From the NCBI RefSeq assembly GCF_902498185.1, contig NZ_CABVIX010000014.1, positions 62,001 through 126,000 of the forward strand: DNA of 64,000 nucleotides. Direction: 5' to 3'. Within the stretch, counting starts at the first letter, position 1. Every line of letters begins with the position of its first letter. Shown here one piece after another: positions 20,353 to 28,589 of this stretch. Origin of the DNA: Pseudomonas fluorescens (GTDB lineage Bacteria; Pseudomonadota; Gammaproteobacteria; Pseudomonadales; Pseudomonadaceae). The notes beneath the pieces were generated by a model. The model saw nothing but the letters and a program-made list of their open reading frames with translations, made no database searches and was not told the DNA's origin. The position numbers and the translations under genes are program-made.

Positions 20353-20604
20353 ATGCCTATTTTTATCTCCAGCGTATGCAGGGTTTTCAAAACACTCAAA
20401 CTTCTGGGGATAGTGTTTAAAGGATACGACGCAAAAACCTACGAAAAGTGTTTCACGGAAGAGCTAGAAGTAGACCTCGCTTCCTTCGAGTTTAAAATAC
20501 TCAGAATGAACATGATCCAGCTTCACCTTGGACCTGCCCTGACAATCAATGAGGCTGCCACTGCGTATATCCGCAAGAGGAAACCTTCCGAAGAAGACGC
20601 CTAA
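20353..20604 (+). pseudogene. Continuation or fragment of an unknown gene
   Basis: This 83-codon frame reads MPIFISSVCRVFKTLKLLGI to YIRKRKPSEEDA. It follows the broken HEPN-like frame by 5 nt in a different phase and may be its frameshifted 3' end. The segment TYEKCFTEELEVDLASFEF is low-GC like the rest of the island. No family is recognised. It could alternatively be a short intact gene. Confidence 0.4.
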
Positions 20605-20649
20605 AATATTTTCTGAAAGTTATACATTGCATAGTTTATTACGTGAATG

Positions 20650-21019
20650 CGAGTTTAGGGAGGCGCACTTAGGGCCTAAGCATAGAGTGACAGCTGTTGG
20701 CCGATTTCGGCCCGTCGCCGACCGCGTTGCCATTTCGACGGGCGAAGAAGTCTTCAATAAGTGGTGTATGGCTTGTCATGGAAAAGGCGACAGTTTCCCT
20801 GGCACGATTGCCTTGGAAGCTCGGTACAAGGGAGCATTACTTGGGCCACTTAAAGAGCGTAACGATCGATCGGCTGATCTTGTAAAGTATTTTATACGCA
20901 ACGGAATTTCGGTGATGCCATTCTTCCGGAAGAGCGAGAACAGTGACACAGAGCTGGATGCGCCGACAAGATACCTGCAAAAGCATGAGGTACCCAAGGT
21001 CTCTCTCACATCAAAATAG
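20650..21019 (+). pseudogene. Cytochrome c subunit fragment (cresol/eugenol dehydrogenase type)
   Basis: The frame ending at 21019 holds EVFNKWCMACHGKGDSFPGT with the heme motif CMACH, then LVKYFIRNGISVMPFFRKSE with the axial Met. This pattern fits the small cytochrome subunit of 4-cresol/eugenol hydroxylase-type flavoproteins. No signal peptide precedes it; the upstream codons do not look like a leader and run into another frame. It is therefore a 5'-truncated remnant with no flavoprotein partner nearby. The start given is approximate. Confidence 0.6.
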
Positions 21020-21077
21020 TGCCAGGTTGTAGCAAATAGGTTCCCTTGAACACTGGAACCTATTCAACTGCGAACCA

Positions 21078-21713
21078 CTAGTGGCGCTCAACGAAACTCA
21101 GATGACCGAGCATTCTCTTGATCTCGGCCGGATTTGCGTCAGCCGGGCAATTGTCGAGGAAGCGCGAGAACTCCGCAACCATTGCCGAATCAAATGAATC
21201 CCAACCGGCATACTTATAGTCAAACCTACTCAAATTGCACAGCGTATATGTAGCTTTTCCTTTGCCGTTATTGAGAACCCTGTAAATACGCCTTCCATCC
21301 ACCACAGCAATCTCAATATGATCTTCATAAACATCAAAATGAGGATGAATGATTTTATAGCGCCCAACACCTCTCGGATAAGAGACTGACCTCACCCCAA
21401 CTAAAATATCGTGATCATCTTTAGGATTATTACACTCCTTACAAGCGATCGCGAGATTCTCAGGATGAAATAGGAATTCAGGGTAAATAGACTTGGCTAG
21501 TATATGCTCGATATCCCACGTATAGCCATGCTCTTCTTTTTTCTCAATCTTGCAATATGCACACCGATAGCCCTGCTGTATCAAGTAGTGATCACGAATA
21601 TACTTCCGAACTGCCAAAATTGGCCCAGCAGTGCCATTCCAGAGATCATGATCAACTTTGTCATATGCATCAACAAAGTCTTTGATCGCGCCTTCATAAT
21701 TTACCTTGATCAT
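21078..21713 (-). CDS. HNH endonuclease, PtuB-like (Septu-type)
   Basis: The product is 211 aa. The HNH fold has a zinc knuckle CAYC at about 50 and CKEC further on, framing the catalytic DIEHILAKS and HPENLAIACKECNNPKDD. It is the second gene of a two-gene operon: its ATG follows the ATPase stop after one base (TAA-C-ATG), so translation is coupled. An ABC-type ATPase followed by an HNH nuclease is the layout of Septu defence (PtuA-PtuB), in which the nuclease degrades nucleic acid on phage infection. No reverse transcriptase is nearby, which argues against a retron version. Confidence 0.75.
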   Translation of the reverse strand: MIKVNYEGAIKDFVDAYDKVDHDLWNGTAGPILAVRKYIRDHYLIQQGYRCAYCKIEKKEEHGYTWDIEHILAKSIYPEFLFHPENLAIACKECNNPKDDHDILVGVRSVSYPRGVGRYKIIHPHFDVYEDHIEIAVVDGRRIYRVLNNGKGKATYTLCNLSRFDYKYAGWDSFDSAMVAEFSRFLDNCPADANPAEIKRMLGHLSFVERH

Positions 21714-21714
21714 G

Positions 21715-23010
21715 TTAGCCAGCCATGACTTTTACTTGATCAAGAAGATGAAGCACTGGATCCGACCCATCTAAACGGTCTCTCACATACTCCAAATCCC
21801 TTAGCTTTGACCTATCCAAGCTTGAAAGAGGCTGCCCCTTATTAACTTTGGACAGGATAACGAGGAGGGTCCTGATGAGATATTCGTTTTTATAGCCGGG
21901 TTCATGAAACACCTCGCTCAGCTGATAGTCAGCTGATTTTTTTGCATAATCCTCTGGGCGCAATAGATTACTGGTTTCTAAATCTGCGACGAACCCGTTC
22001 TCCGACGTCAAGCCCGCAACCAGTTGAGGAGAGTGTGTCGCGATGATGAAATGACACCCTTGATAGTTTGAAAACGCCCCTTGAAGGATCCCAATAAACT
22101 CAGACTGCCATTTGGGATGCAAACTTATCTCTGGCTCATCTATACAAATCAGCGAGCCATCTTTTATCAAAGAGGACATACCCAAGAACATTAAGAACAT
22201 ACATTGCTGGCCTGAGCTAGCATGATCCAGCAGCACTCTATCTTTAGTTTTCTTGTCATAGAGATGTATTCGGAAAACCTTGAGAAGCCCACTCTCAATT
22301 AGCACAGGCAAAACATGCATGTATTCGCCCACACCATCTTGACCCCACATACCTGTATCGAAATCGTACCTAACTGTCGTAGCTCGACTTGTTTTGAATC
22401 CATTAGAAAAAAACGAAATCGCTGGCAAAACTTCCTTTTCAAAATCGTATTTAAAGCCACTCTCTGTACGACGGATTGCATCCTCCAAGGACGCTCGCGA
22501 GCTCCCGTTTCTTTGTGGCAAAAGCGCTGAATTGATTCTCAGTTCTAGAATAATGCGCGGAAGGAATCCAATATAATCTAAAATATAATCAAACCTAACA
22601 GACCGGTCCCTTTCGATTTCAAATCTTGAAATCAAATTAGCTATCGATTTTGATATCACTGAGCCGGGTGATGATCGAAAGCCTGAGAGGCCAAGATAAT
22701 GATATCCCTTCAGCTCACGCTCTCTGATAAAATATGGATGCGGCTTTGGGAACCGGTCAAACCTGCTATTCGAAACAGCAATCACTTGTGATGGCTGCGA
22801 AACAGACCTAGACGACTCGGCCACATCATGAGCTGAGCTTTCTCGTCTATCTGAAAAAATATATGCGTTTGCGATTTTACTCAACGCCCTGGTCTTACCT
22901 ACCGCATTTCGACCAACCAATAAGGTGTATACATTGTGATAATTATATGTCTCAGAGCTAATCTGAACAAATTCTCCACCAACATTAACTGCCTCAACCT
23001 GGAACTTCAT
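21715..23010 (-). CDS. AAA/ABC-type ATPase, PtuA-like (Septu-type)
   Basis: This is a 431-aa SMC/OLD-like ATPase. Walker A VGRNAVGKT is at 32-40. The signature-like segment HASSGQQCMFLMFLG is at about 265, Walker B SLICIDEPEISLHPKW follows, and then the switch FIIATHSPQLVAGL. The C-terminal ~80 residues are helical (YKNEYLIRTLLVILSKV). A ribosome site AAAGGG lies 8 nt before the ATG. It precedes the HNH gene with coupled translation. Family knowledge: PtuA forms a complex with PtuB and gates its nuclease with ATP. GC content is clearly below that of the backbone. Confidence 0.75.
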   Translation of the reverse strand: MKFQVEAVNVGGEFVQISSETYNYHNVYTLLVGRNAVGKTRALSKIANAYIFSDRRESSAHDVAESSRSVSQPSQVIAVSNSRFDRFPKPHPYFIRERELKGYHYLGLSGFRSSPGSVISKSIANLISRFEIERDRSVRFDYILDYIGFLPRIILELRINSALLPQRNGSSRASLEDAIRRTESGFKYDFEKEVLPAISFFSNGFKTSRATTVRYDFDTGMWGQDGVGEYMHVLPVLIESGLLKVFRIHLYDKKTKDRVLLDHASSGQQCMFLMFLGMSSLIKDGSLICIDEPEISLHPKWQSEFIGILQGAFSNYQGCHFIIATHSPQLVAGLTSENGFVADLETSNLLRPEDYAKKSADYQLSEVFHEPGYKNEYLIRTLLVILSKVNKGQPLSSLDRSKLRDLEYVRDRLDGSDPVLHLLDQVKVMAG

Positions 23011-23503
23011 ACTGCATCCCTTTAAATCAATGCGCTCCTGCGAGCAGAACGATCACAATTTGCTTAATTTAGTGCTGGGCTGTGGGGACAGCGCGTCAGC
23101 GGAATTTTTGGTTAGCGCGTCCTCGATGTCAACATGACATCACCGTTCGATGATCGGCCCCCTTGGGTAGCGCCCAAGATTCCTCTCCTCGGCGCGCGAG
23201 GTATCTGCTCGACACCAGGCGCAATGCAGAGTCGACCAGGACTTTGATCGGTGAGAAGCAACCGTCAGGCCAGCCGAGCGCTAACGTGGATTCACGCGCG
23301 GTTTGTGACCACGGTAGGACAACCATCCGGCTGAGGGTGATCGCGCCGTATAGCGGAGTCCAACGAAAGAGCTGGATATCGCGATGAGACCCATCCGAAA
23401 TGTGTAAGCGTCCAGTGAACACACCTTCCAAACTCCAGCATTAAGGGCGATGGTGTCCGCCTATTTTTAAGTGGGCGCGATCCTCCTTATCGCGAGGATT
23501 TCC
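23011..23503. other. Gap upstream of the Septu-like operon, no gene recognised
   Basis: Several frames stay open here, but none carries recognisable motifs or a good start. GC content rises compared with the ATPase gene, and an IS66-type remnant follows, so this is probably mobile-element debris. Confidence 0.4.
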
Positions 23504-23608
23504 ATGCGCCAACGAAGCTCTCATCCCAAACCTTTCAAGGCCCAGATCGTGCAGGAATGCCTACAACCAGGCGCCACTGTCAGCCCCCAAATCCCGGCAA
23601 ACAAGTAA
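23504..23608 (+). pseudogene. IS66/IS3-type transposase OrfA N-terminal fragment
   Basis: The 34-codon frame starts MRQRSSHPKPFKAQIVQECL and continues QPGATVS, then a stop. This is the typical N-terminus (FKAQIVQECLQPGASV) of the small TnpA protein with an HTH. The remainder of the element is absent. It shows insertion-sequence traffic between the two defence-like operons. Confidence 0.7.
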
Positions 23609-23781
23609 ACGGCGCTGCTGCCACAGCAATACGGCGGTCAGATAGCTAACACTGGTGAGCAATCCGGCCGGCAGCCAACAGGTAAAAAAACAAAAAAATC
23701 TGCGGACACAGCAAAAACTCTTACAATCCAAGGCCGGATTTCCTACACATTTTCACCACCGATGCCCAAGAGATAACTCCC

Positions 23782-24165
23782 GTGAATGACTCCGACAGCT
23801 CATCCGCGCCACTGGTTGACGTAGTGAAGCTTGCCGCATCCCTCCAGCGGTTCGCAGATGATCGCGACTGGCAGCAGTTCCACTCCCCCAAGAATCTCAT
23901 CCTGGCTCTCACTGGCGAGGTAGGAGAGCTGTGCGAGATTTTCCAATGGATGAGCGATGCCGATTCGATCTCCGCCGCGACAGATCCCGATATCGGCCAA
24001 GCCGTCAAGGATGAGCTGGCGGACGTACTGATGTACCTGGTTCGCCTGAGCAGCGTACTTGGCATTGACCTCAACGAAGCAGTGACACAGAAACTCGCCT
24101 CGAATGGCCAGAAGTACCCCGTAGATAAAGCCAGAAGCAACAGCAAAAAGTACGACCGACTCTGA
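23782..24165 (+). CDS. MazG-like nucleotide pyrophosphohydrolase
   Basis: This is a 127-aa all-alpha NTP pyrophosphatase. The metal-binding helices are visible as ALTGEVGELCEIFQWM (ExxE) and VKDELADVLMYLVRLS (ExxD), matching MazG/dCTP-pyrophosphatase-like proteins. These hydrolyse (d)NTPs to (d)NMP plus PPi. It lies 24 bp upstream of the DUF2075 helicase-nuclease, so the two are probably one operon. In this setting it may deplete or sense nucleotides during phage infection; that role is inferred. Confidence 0.85.
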   Translation: MNDSDSSSAPLVDVVKLAASLQRFADDRDWQQFHSPKNLILALTGEVGELCEIFQWMSDADSISAATDPDIGQAVKDELADVLMYLVRLSSVLGIDLNEAVTQKLASNGQKYPVDKARSNSKKYDRL

Positions 24166-24189
24166 CCAACACGCATCTAAGGACAACCC

Positions 24190-26058
24190 GTGATCGTTTA
24201 CGCTGCGACCAAACAGCAATTTCTTAAAGACAACGATAACGATGACATCGAGGAAGTGATCCTCAGGCATTACAAAGAAGCTACCGGCAAGACCGTTGGC
24301 ACCTCGGAAATCAGGTCGTGGCAAGGATCCCTGACGTACATGGCCAAGGTCCTTAGAGATGAGGGCCTGCCGAGCGATGCAGGCCTGGCCATTGAATTGC
24401 ACATTCCGCAGTCGTCGAAGCGAATCGACTTTCTACTCACCGGTCGCGACGAAAACCAGGCAAAAAAGGCCGTACTGATCGAGCTGAAGCAATGGAGTAA
24501 GGCCAACGCCACAACCAAGGATGCCATCGTCAAAACGGCATTGGGTGGCGGCCTCATTGAGACAATTCACCCGTCCTATCAGGTATGGTCATATGCAGCG
24601 CTGCTGGAAGGCTTCAACGAGGCGGTGTACGACAAAAGCATCGAAATCCGTCCGTGTGCCTACCTCCATAACTACGTCAGCGACGGCGTCATAGACTCAG
24701 CTCACTACGAGCCCCACATCAGCAAGGCTCCGTTGTTTCTGAAAGGCCCGGAAGAGCTCAGTAAACTCAGAAACTTTCTGAAAACGCATATTAGTCATGG
24801 CGACAACAAAGAGGTTCTTTACGAGCTGTCCGAAGGAAAAATTCGTCCGTCCAAGGCGCTAGCCGAAGCCCTCGGTGGGTTGATGAAGGGCAAACCCGAG
24901 TTCGTATTGATTGACGATCAGAAGGCAATTTTTGAGTCGGCGCTGGCGGCGGCAAGCGAGGCCTCAGACCAAGTACCCAAGGTGATGATCATTGAAGGTG
25001 GACCGGGCACTGGGAAGACCGTTCTGGCTATCAATCTGCTCGTGAAGCTCACCGAATTGAAGCTGATGAGCAAATACGTCTCCAAGAACGCAGCTCCGCG
25101 CAAGGTCTACGAGAGCAAACTGGTTGGCACCATCAAACGCAGCCATTTCTCGAATTTCTTTTCAGGCTCAGGGGCATTCATCGACACTGAGCCCAACACA
25201 TTCGATGCACTTATCGTGGACGAAGCTCATCGGCTGAATGAGAAAAGCGGGCTTTACGGAAACCTTGGGGAGAACCAGATCAAGGAGTTGATTGACTCAG
25301 CGAAATGCTCAATTTTCTTCATTGATGAAGACCAGCGTGTAACCTTGAGCGATATCGGCAGCAAGCAGGCGATACGCGCCTTTGCAAAAGCCAAGGGTGC
25401 TGCGGTTGAAGAACACGTGCTGTCTTCGCAGTTTCGCTGCAGTGGTTCTGACGGTTACCTGGCATGGCTGGATGACACGCTAGGCATTCGCTCGACGGCA
25501 AATCCGACGCTTGAGACTCAAGAGTACGAGTTTAAGGTGTTCGACTCACCTCAGGCGATGCATGAAGCAATCAACGAGAAAAATCACGGAAACAAAGCTC
25601 GTGTGGTCGCGGGCTATTGCTGGCCTTGGTTGAGCAAGAAAGACCCCACCGCAGCTGATATCGTCATTGGTGACTACAAACGCCAATGGAACCTGGATCA
25701 GGATGGCAGCCTATGGATCGTTGCTGAGAACTCCATTAAGCAGGTTGGCTGCATTCATACCTGCCAGGGTTTGGAAGTCGACTACATCGGAGTGATCATC
25801 GGGCCAGACCTAGTCGTACGTGACGGTAAGGTAGTGACATCCCCGGATGAGCGCGACAAGCACGATAAATCGATTCGCGGCTGGAAAAAAATGATGAAAC
25901 AGCAACCTACCCTCGCGAAAAATGAGACAGACGTGATTATCAAAAATACATACCGAACCCTGATGACACGCGGGATGAAGGGTTGCTACCTGTACTGCAC
26001 CGACAAAGAGACTGCGCAATACTTCGAGAGTCGGCTTAACCAGCACAGCAATCATTGA
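24190..26058 (+). CDS. DUF2075 helicase with N-terminal nuclease-like domain
   Basis: The product is 622 aa from a GTG start with AAGGA 6-7 nt upstream. An N-terminal PD-(D/E)xK-like segment has D80 and E98-x-K100 (RIDFLL.., VLIELKQW). Walker A IIEGGPGTGKT ends at about 277, Walker B is VDEAHRL at 343-349, FFIDEDQRVTL follows, and further SF1-like motifs include SSQFRCSGSDGYLAWL and CQGLEVDYIGVIIGPD. The C-terminus is KNTYRTLMTRGMKGCYLYC. DUF2075 proteins are Schlafen-like SF1 ATPases often found in defence islands. The pairing with MazG suggests a two-gene system. Confidence 0.8.
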   Translation: MIVYAATKQQFLKDNDNDDIEEVILRHYKEATGKTVGTSEIRSWQGSLTYMAKVLRDEGLPSDAGLAIELHIPQSSKRIDFLLTGRDENQAKKAVLIELKQWSKANATTKDAIVKTALGGGLIETIHPSYQVWSYAALLEGFNEAVYDKSIEIRPCAYLHNYVSDGVIDSAHYEPHISKAPLFLKGPEELSKLRNFLKTHISHGDNKEVLYELSEGKIRPSKALAEALGGLMKGKPEFVLIDDQKAIFESALAAASEASDQVPKVMIIEGGPGTGKTVLAINLLVKLTELKLMSKYVSKNAAPRKVYESKLVGTIKRSHFSNFFSGSGAFIDTEPNTFDALIVDEAHRLNEKSGLYGNLGENQIKELIDSAKCSIFFIDEDQRVTLSDIGSKQAIRAFAKAKGAAVEEHVLSSQFRCSGSDGYLAWLDDTLGIRSTANPTLETQEYEFKVFDSPQAMHEAINEKNHGNKARVVAGYCWPWLSKKDPTAADIVIGDYKRQWNLDQDGSLWIVAENSIKQVGCIHTCQGLEVDYIGVIIGPDLVVRDGKVVTSPDERDKHDKSIRGWKKMMKQQPTLAKNETDVIIKNTYRTLMTRGMKGCYLYCTDKETAQYFESRLNQHSNH

Positions 26059-26302
26059 CGCTATCGTTTGCTAGGAGCCCCTGTACGTGCGGCGAGTGGG
26101 GACATCGTACGCGCGGGGGCATCAATCAACAGCGCGACCATTTGCTTGATAGATTCGATCCCGATTCGTTTATGGGGCGGAGCTCAAAAAGCACCGTCCA
26201 TCGGAATCCAGACCACGCAGCGTTCCAACTGGTATTCCAAGCAAGTTGACCAATAAATTATTAATCAGAAAAAACAGATAGATACCGACTTATTTCAAAT
26301 TA

Positions 26303-26439
26303 CCCCGGCCCACCAAATCCAAAAAAAAGACGTCCTCGGACGTCTTTTTTTTGTGCCTGCGATTCAGCGAGCGGGTGGCCGGAATTGCTAACCACTGCCA
26401 CCGACACAACTCTATGACCACCCCCATACCCGTGGGAGC
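26303..26439 (+). repeat. attR-side copy of the 137-bp direct repeat
   Basis: The repeat starts at ccccggcccaccaaatcc (tmRNA 3' end lacking one base), runs through the aaaaaagacgtcc hairpin and ends at cccgtgggagc. It matches 12722-12858 closely. The upstream tmRNA body is absent, so this is the duplicated end of the target, i.e. the right boundary of the island. Confidence 0.8.
26321..26352 (+). terminator. Duplicated ssrA-type terminator
   Basis: The same hairpin as after ssrA (gacgtcc-tcg-gacgtc with flanking A and T runs) is present. It would now terminate transcripts leaving the MazG-DUF2075 operon. Confidence 0.8.
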
Positions 26440-26495
26440 AACTGTCTTTGAGGTTTTTTTCCAAGCGACCTTTTCAGACATGGCTTGTCAGCGAA

Positions 26496-26510
26496 CCCGG
26501 CAAAGCCGGG
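26496..26510 (-). terminator. Hairpin downstream of cassette copy 2
   Basis: The sequence cccggc-aaa-gccggg is a GC-rich 6-bp hairpin just past the DUF3077-like gene. There is no clear T-run, so terminator function is tentative. The same hairpin is at 29110-29124 after copy 3. Confidence 0.4.
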
Positions 26511-26550
26511 CCATTCACCACCAAACCAAGGCTACCTTCCACCCCGCAGC

Positions 26551-26844
26551 CTACCCCCCTCCCCTAAGCACCCCCCGAGACAACCCCATCCTCACATCCT
26601 CCACCAACGCCCGCCCCATCCCCGACAGCAAATGCGCAGCCCAAACCAACGTCTCATCCTTCTCCATAACCCCCACAAACGTCAGCCGATGCACACACCC
26701 CATCATCACCGAAGCCTGCTCCAGCGCGTAATCAACGGGCATCCCCTGCGCCACCCGAAACATATCCGGCGTCTGCTCGCCCTCGGCACATTTCGCGATC
26801 CCCGGCGTAACGCCAAGGCCCTTCTTCTTGAATTCTTCAGACAT
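26551..26844 (-). CDS. DUF3077-like small protein, cassette copy 2
   Basis: The product is 97 aa, starting MSEEFKKKGLGVTPGIAKCA, with core FRVAQGMPVDYALEQASVMM and HLLSGMGRALVEDVRMGL. The start is an ATG just downstream of the stop of the preceding gene, with GGGGGAGGG as ribosome site; a TTG two codons earlier is also in frame. It is nearly identical to copy 3. It is soluble and its function is unknown. Confidence 0.8.
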   Translation of the reverse strand: MSEEFKKKGLGVTPGIAKCAEGEQTPDMFRVAQGMPVDYALEQASVMMGCVHRLTFVGVMEKDETLVWAAHLLSGMGRALVEDVRMGLSRGVLRGGG

Positions 26845-26846
26845 AT

Positions 26847-27104
26847 TCAACCCTCCCCCTGCGCACTGCGTTGCGCCTGAACCTGCCCAAGCGCCAACTC
26901 GACAAGACTGTGCGCCGCATCGATCTCATGCATCACAGCCAACGTCAGCACCTGGTCACCCGGCTTCGTCAGCTGCTGCACCGCCTGTTGCGCAACCGTC
27001 TGCGCACAGACGAGGTACTCCGAGGCCTGGACCAGGGTGTCTTCAAGGGATTGAGGGGATTTGATGAAACCGGAAAGCGGTGGATCTGGAACGATCTTGA
27101 GCAT
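26847..27104 (-). CDS. DUF6124-like small protein, cassette copy 2
   Basis: The product is 85 aa, identical to copy 3 and to copy 1 except for the last residues (VQAQRSAQGEG). It is helical, with no membrane segment or signal. It is preceded by GGAGAGAGACC and the ~190-nt structured leader. It is the first gene of the two-gene unit, and the stop and next start are nearly fused. Confidence 0.8.
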   Translation of the reverse strand: MLKIVPDPPLSGFIKSPQSLEDTLVQASEYLVCAQTVAQQAVQQLTKPGDQVLTLAVMHEIDAAHSLVELALGQVQAQRSAQGEG

Positions 27105-27301
27105 GGTCTCTCTCCAACGTGAGTGGAGCTGCCACTAACATGCCGTCGAGCATGAGGGTGGCAACTGTACGCGGGTCGACGGACCGAGACGTTGGCACTC
27201 GGCGCACACACGGTGCCCCACGTACAGCCGCCATAGCGGCAAGACATGTGGTCAACGTCGCACGGTCCGTCGAGACCGGTCGTTGATGGGCAACGACGTG
27301 G
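27105..27301 (-). promoter_or_regulatory. Structured 5' leader RNA, copy 2
   Basis: It folds like copy 1. In stem 1 the U-A pair of copy 1 is replaced by C-G (CGACGGACCG with CGGTCCGTCG), a compensatory double change. The second arm of the alternative stem reads CGTACAGT, so pairing with GCTGTACG is kept through a G-U wobble in the transcript strand. The hairpin GCCGC-TATG-GCGGC is unchanged. Confidence 0.7.
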
Positions 27302-27303
27302 GG

Positions 27304-27333
27304 AGACTAGAACGCTGATTGCGACCACTGCAA
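27304..27333 (-). promoter_or_regulatory. Putative promoter of cassette copy 2
   Basis: TTGCAG (27328-27333), 18 nt, TAGTCT (27304-27309) on the minus strand, with the conserved upstream block tttgggaaatggactacagg. Confidence 0.5.
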
Positions 27334-27500
27334 CGGCTTTGAGGCTGCGGGAGTATCTTTGGGAAATGGACTACAGGGAAGAGGGAAAATCTGAAGATCT
27401 GGCGTTTGTGTGGACGGTTTTAAGGTGATTTTTGCGTTTGGGATAAACAGAGCGTTTAGGAGAAAGGCCGCCGAGACCTGAGGCTCGACGGCGACCGCTG

Positions 27501-28589
27501 TCAGGACAGAGCGCTCAGCTCGTCTTTTTTTACCTTGGCCTTGGAGCTGTCGCGCACCCAGCTGAAGGCTATGGCGAGGATCAGTGCGAAACCGACGTAG
27601 CCCAGCAACGGGTAGACGGTACCGACCAACTTGCTGAAACCGCCCACGCTCAAACCAAGGCCCACGCATACGGTCACTGCGCTTATTACCTTGAAGCGAT
27701 TCGATTCAGGCTTGGCAAAGCGTGCGCTGAAGGCGAAGAACATACCCACCGCGGTGCTATACACCATGCAGACCAGCGCTATCGACATGACTATCGCGAG
27801 CATTGGCGAGATGCGCGCCGCGAGCGCCAGGGACGGCATTTCGATGCCCTGCAACTGGTTGATGTTGGCGAACAGACCGATGTTCAACAGCAGGATCAGC
27901 GCGCCCAGGCCGAGACCGCCGAGTGCGCCACCGAGTGCCGCGGCTTTTGGCTGCTTGGTCATGCCGCCTATGACCGCCAGCATCGGGAAACCTACGGCAA
28001 TGTTGAAGGATGCGTACAGCAAGGCACCGACGAACCAGTTGCCAGTGACCGTCTCGTTGTTTTCGCGGGCAACCATGTCGAGGGTCTCGACTGGGGCGTT
28101 GTAGCTGAAGATCGAATAGGTGGTGATGATCAGCACCATGGCGAGCAGGAAAGGCATGACCGCGCTGATCAGATTGATGATGCGCGTAACATTCATACAC
28201 AGAGTAGCGATCACCAGCACCGTCATCAGGACACCGCCAAACAGCGTCGGCAGGTCGTACTGCTGGGCAAAGATCGAACCGCTGCCGGCCAGCATCACCA
28301 CCCCAACGCCGTACAGGAAGAACGACAGTACAACATCAACGATCAACCCGACTCGAGTACCAAAAAGGCGGTAAAGGACTTCCTTGTGCGAGTTCGCCTG
28401 CATCTTCGAACTCATCCGGGCGATCTGCATGCCGAGGAAGGCGAATAGCACACCGCTCACTACGGTACCAACGATGCCGATCAGCCCATAGCCGGTGAAA
28501 AATTGCAGTACCTCCTGCCCCGAGGCGAAACCGCCGCCGATCACCACGGACATGTAAGCAAGCGCAATCTGGATGGACTGTTTATTCAT
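27501..28589 (-). CDS. YkvI-like integral membrane transporter
   Basis: The product is 362 aa from MNKQSIQIALAYMSVVIGGG. It has about ten hydrophobic segments, with the N-terminal signature FASGQEVLQFFTGYG and FNIAVGFPMLAVIGGM further on. It resembles the YkvI family of uncharacterised membrane proteins, distantly related to LeuT-fold amino-acid transporters. An upstream in-frame start at 28646 was not used because it would precede the first membrane helix with a non-conserved stretch. It is flanked by cassette copies 2 and 3. The substrate is unknown. Confidence 0.75.
   Translation of the reverse strand: MNKQSIQIALAYMSVVIGGGFASGQEVLQFFTGYGLIGIVGTVVSGVLFAFLGMQIARMSSKMQANSHKEVLYRLFGTRVGLIVDVVLSFFLYGVGVVMLAGSGSIFAQQYDLPTLFGGVLMTVLVIATLCMNVTRIINLISAVMPFLLAMVLIITTYSIFSYNAPVETLDMVARENNETVTGNWFVGALLYASFNIAVGFPMLAVIGGMTKQPKAAALGGALGGLGLGALILLLNIGLFANINQLQGIEMPSLALAARISPMLAIVMSIALVCMVYSTAVGMFFAFSARFAKPESNRFKVISAVTVCVGLGLSVGGFSKLVGTVYPLLGYVGFALILAIAFSWVRDSSKAKVKKDELSALS

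Larger units (their letters stand above)
26482..27400. repeat. Long direct repeat: DUF6124/DUF3077 cassette with leader, copy 2
   Basis: This roughly 0.92-kb unit matches 29097-30012 from gcttgtcagcgaacccggc onward through both genes, leader and promoter. Copy 1 (13089-13920) shares the genes, leader and promoter, but its downstream side differs. These units could recombine with each other and delete the island or the YkvI-like gene. Confidence 0.8.

Noticed and set aside
23129..23431. 100-codon minus-strand frame upstream of the Septu-like operon
   Set aside because: No ribosome site or recognisable motif; it lies in GC-rich debris beside an IS fragment.
21078..23781. Retron linked to the Septu-like pair
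   Set aside because: No reverse transcriptase frame (YADD-type motif) and no msr/msd-like RNA structure could be found nearby.
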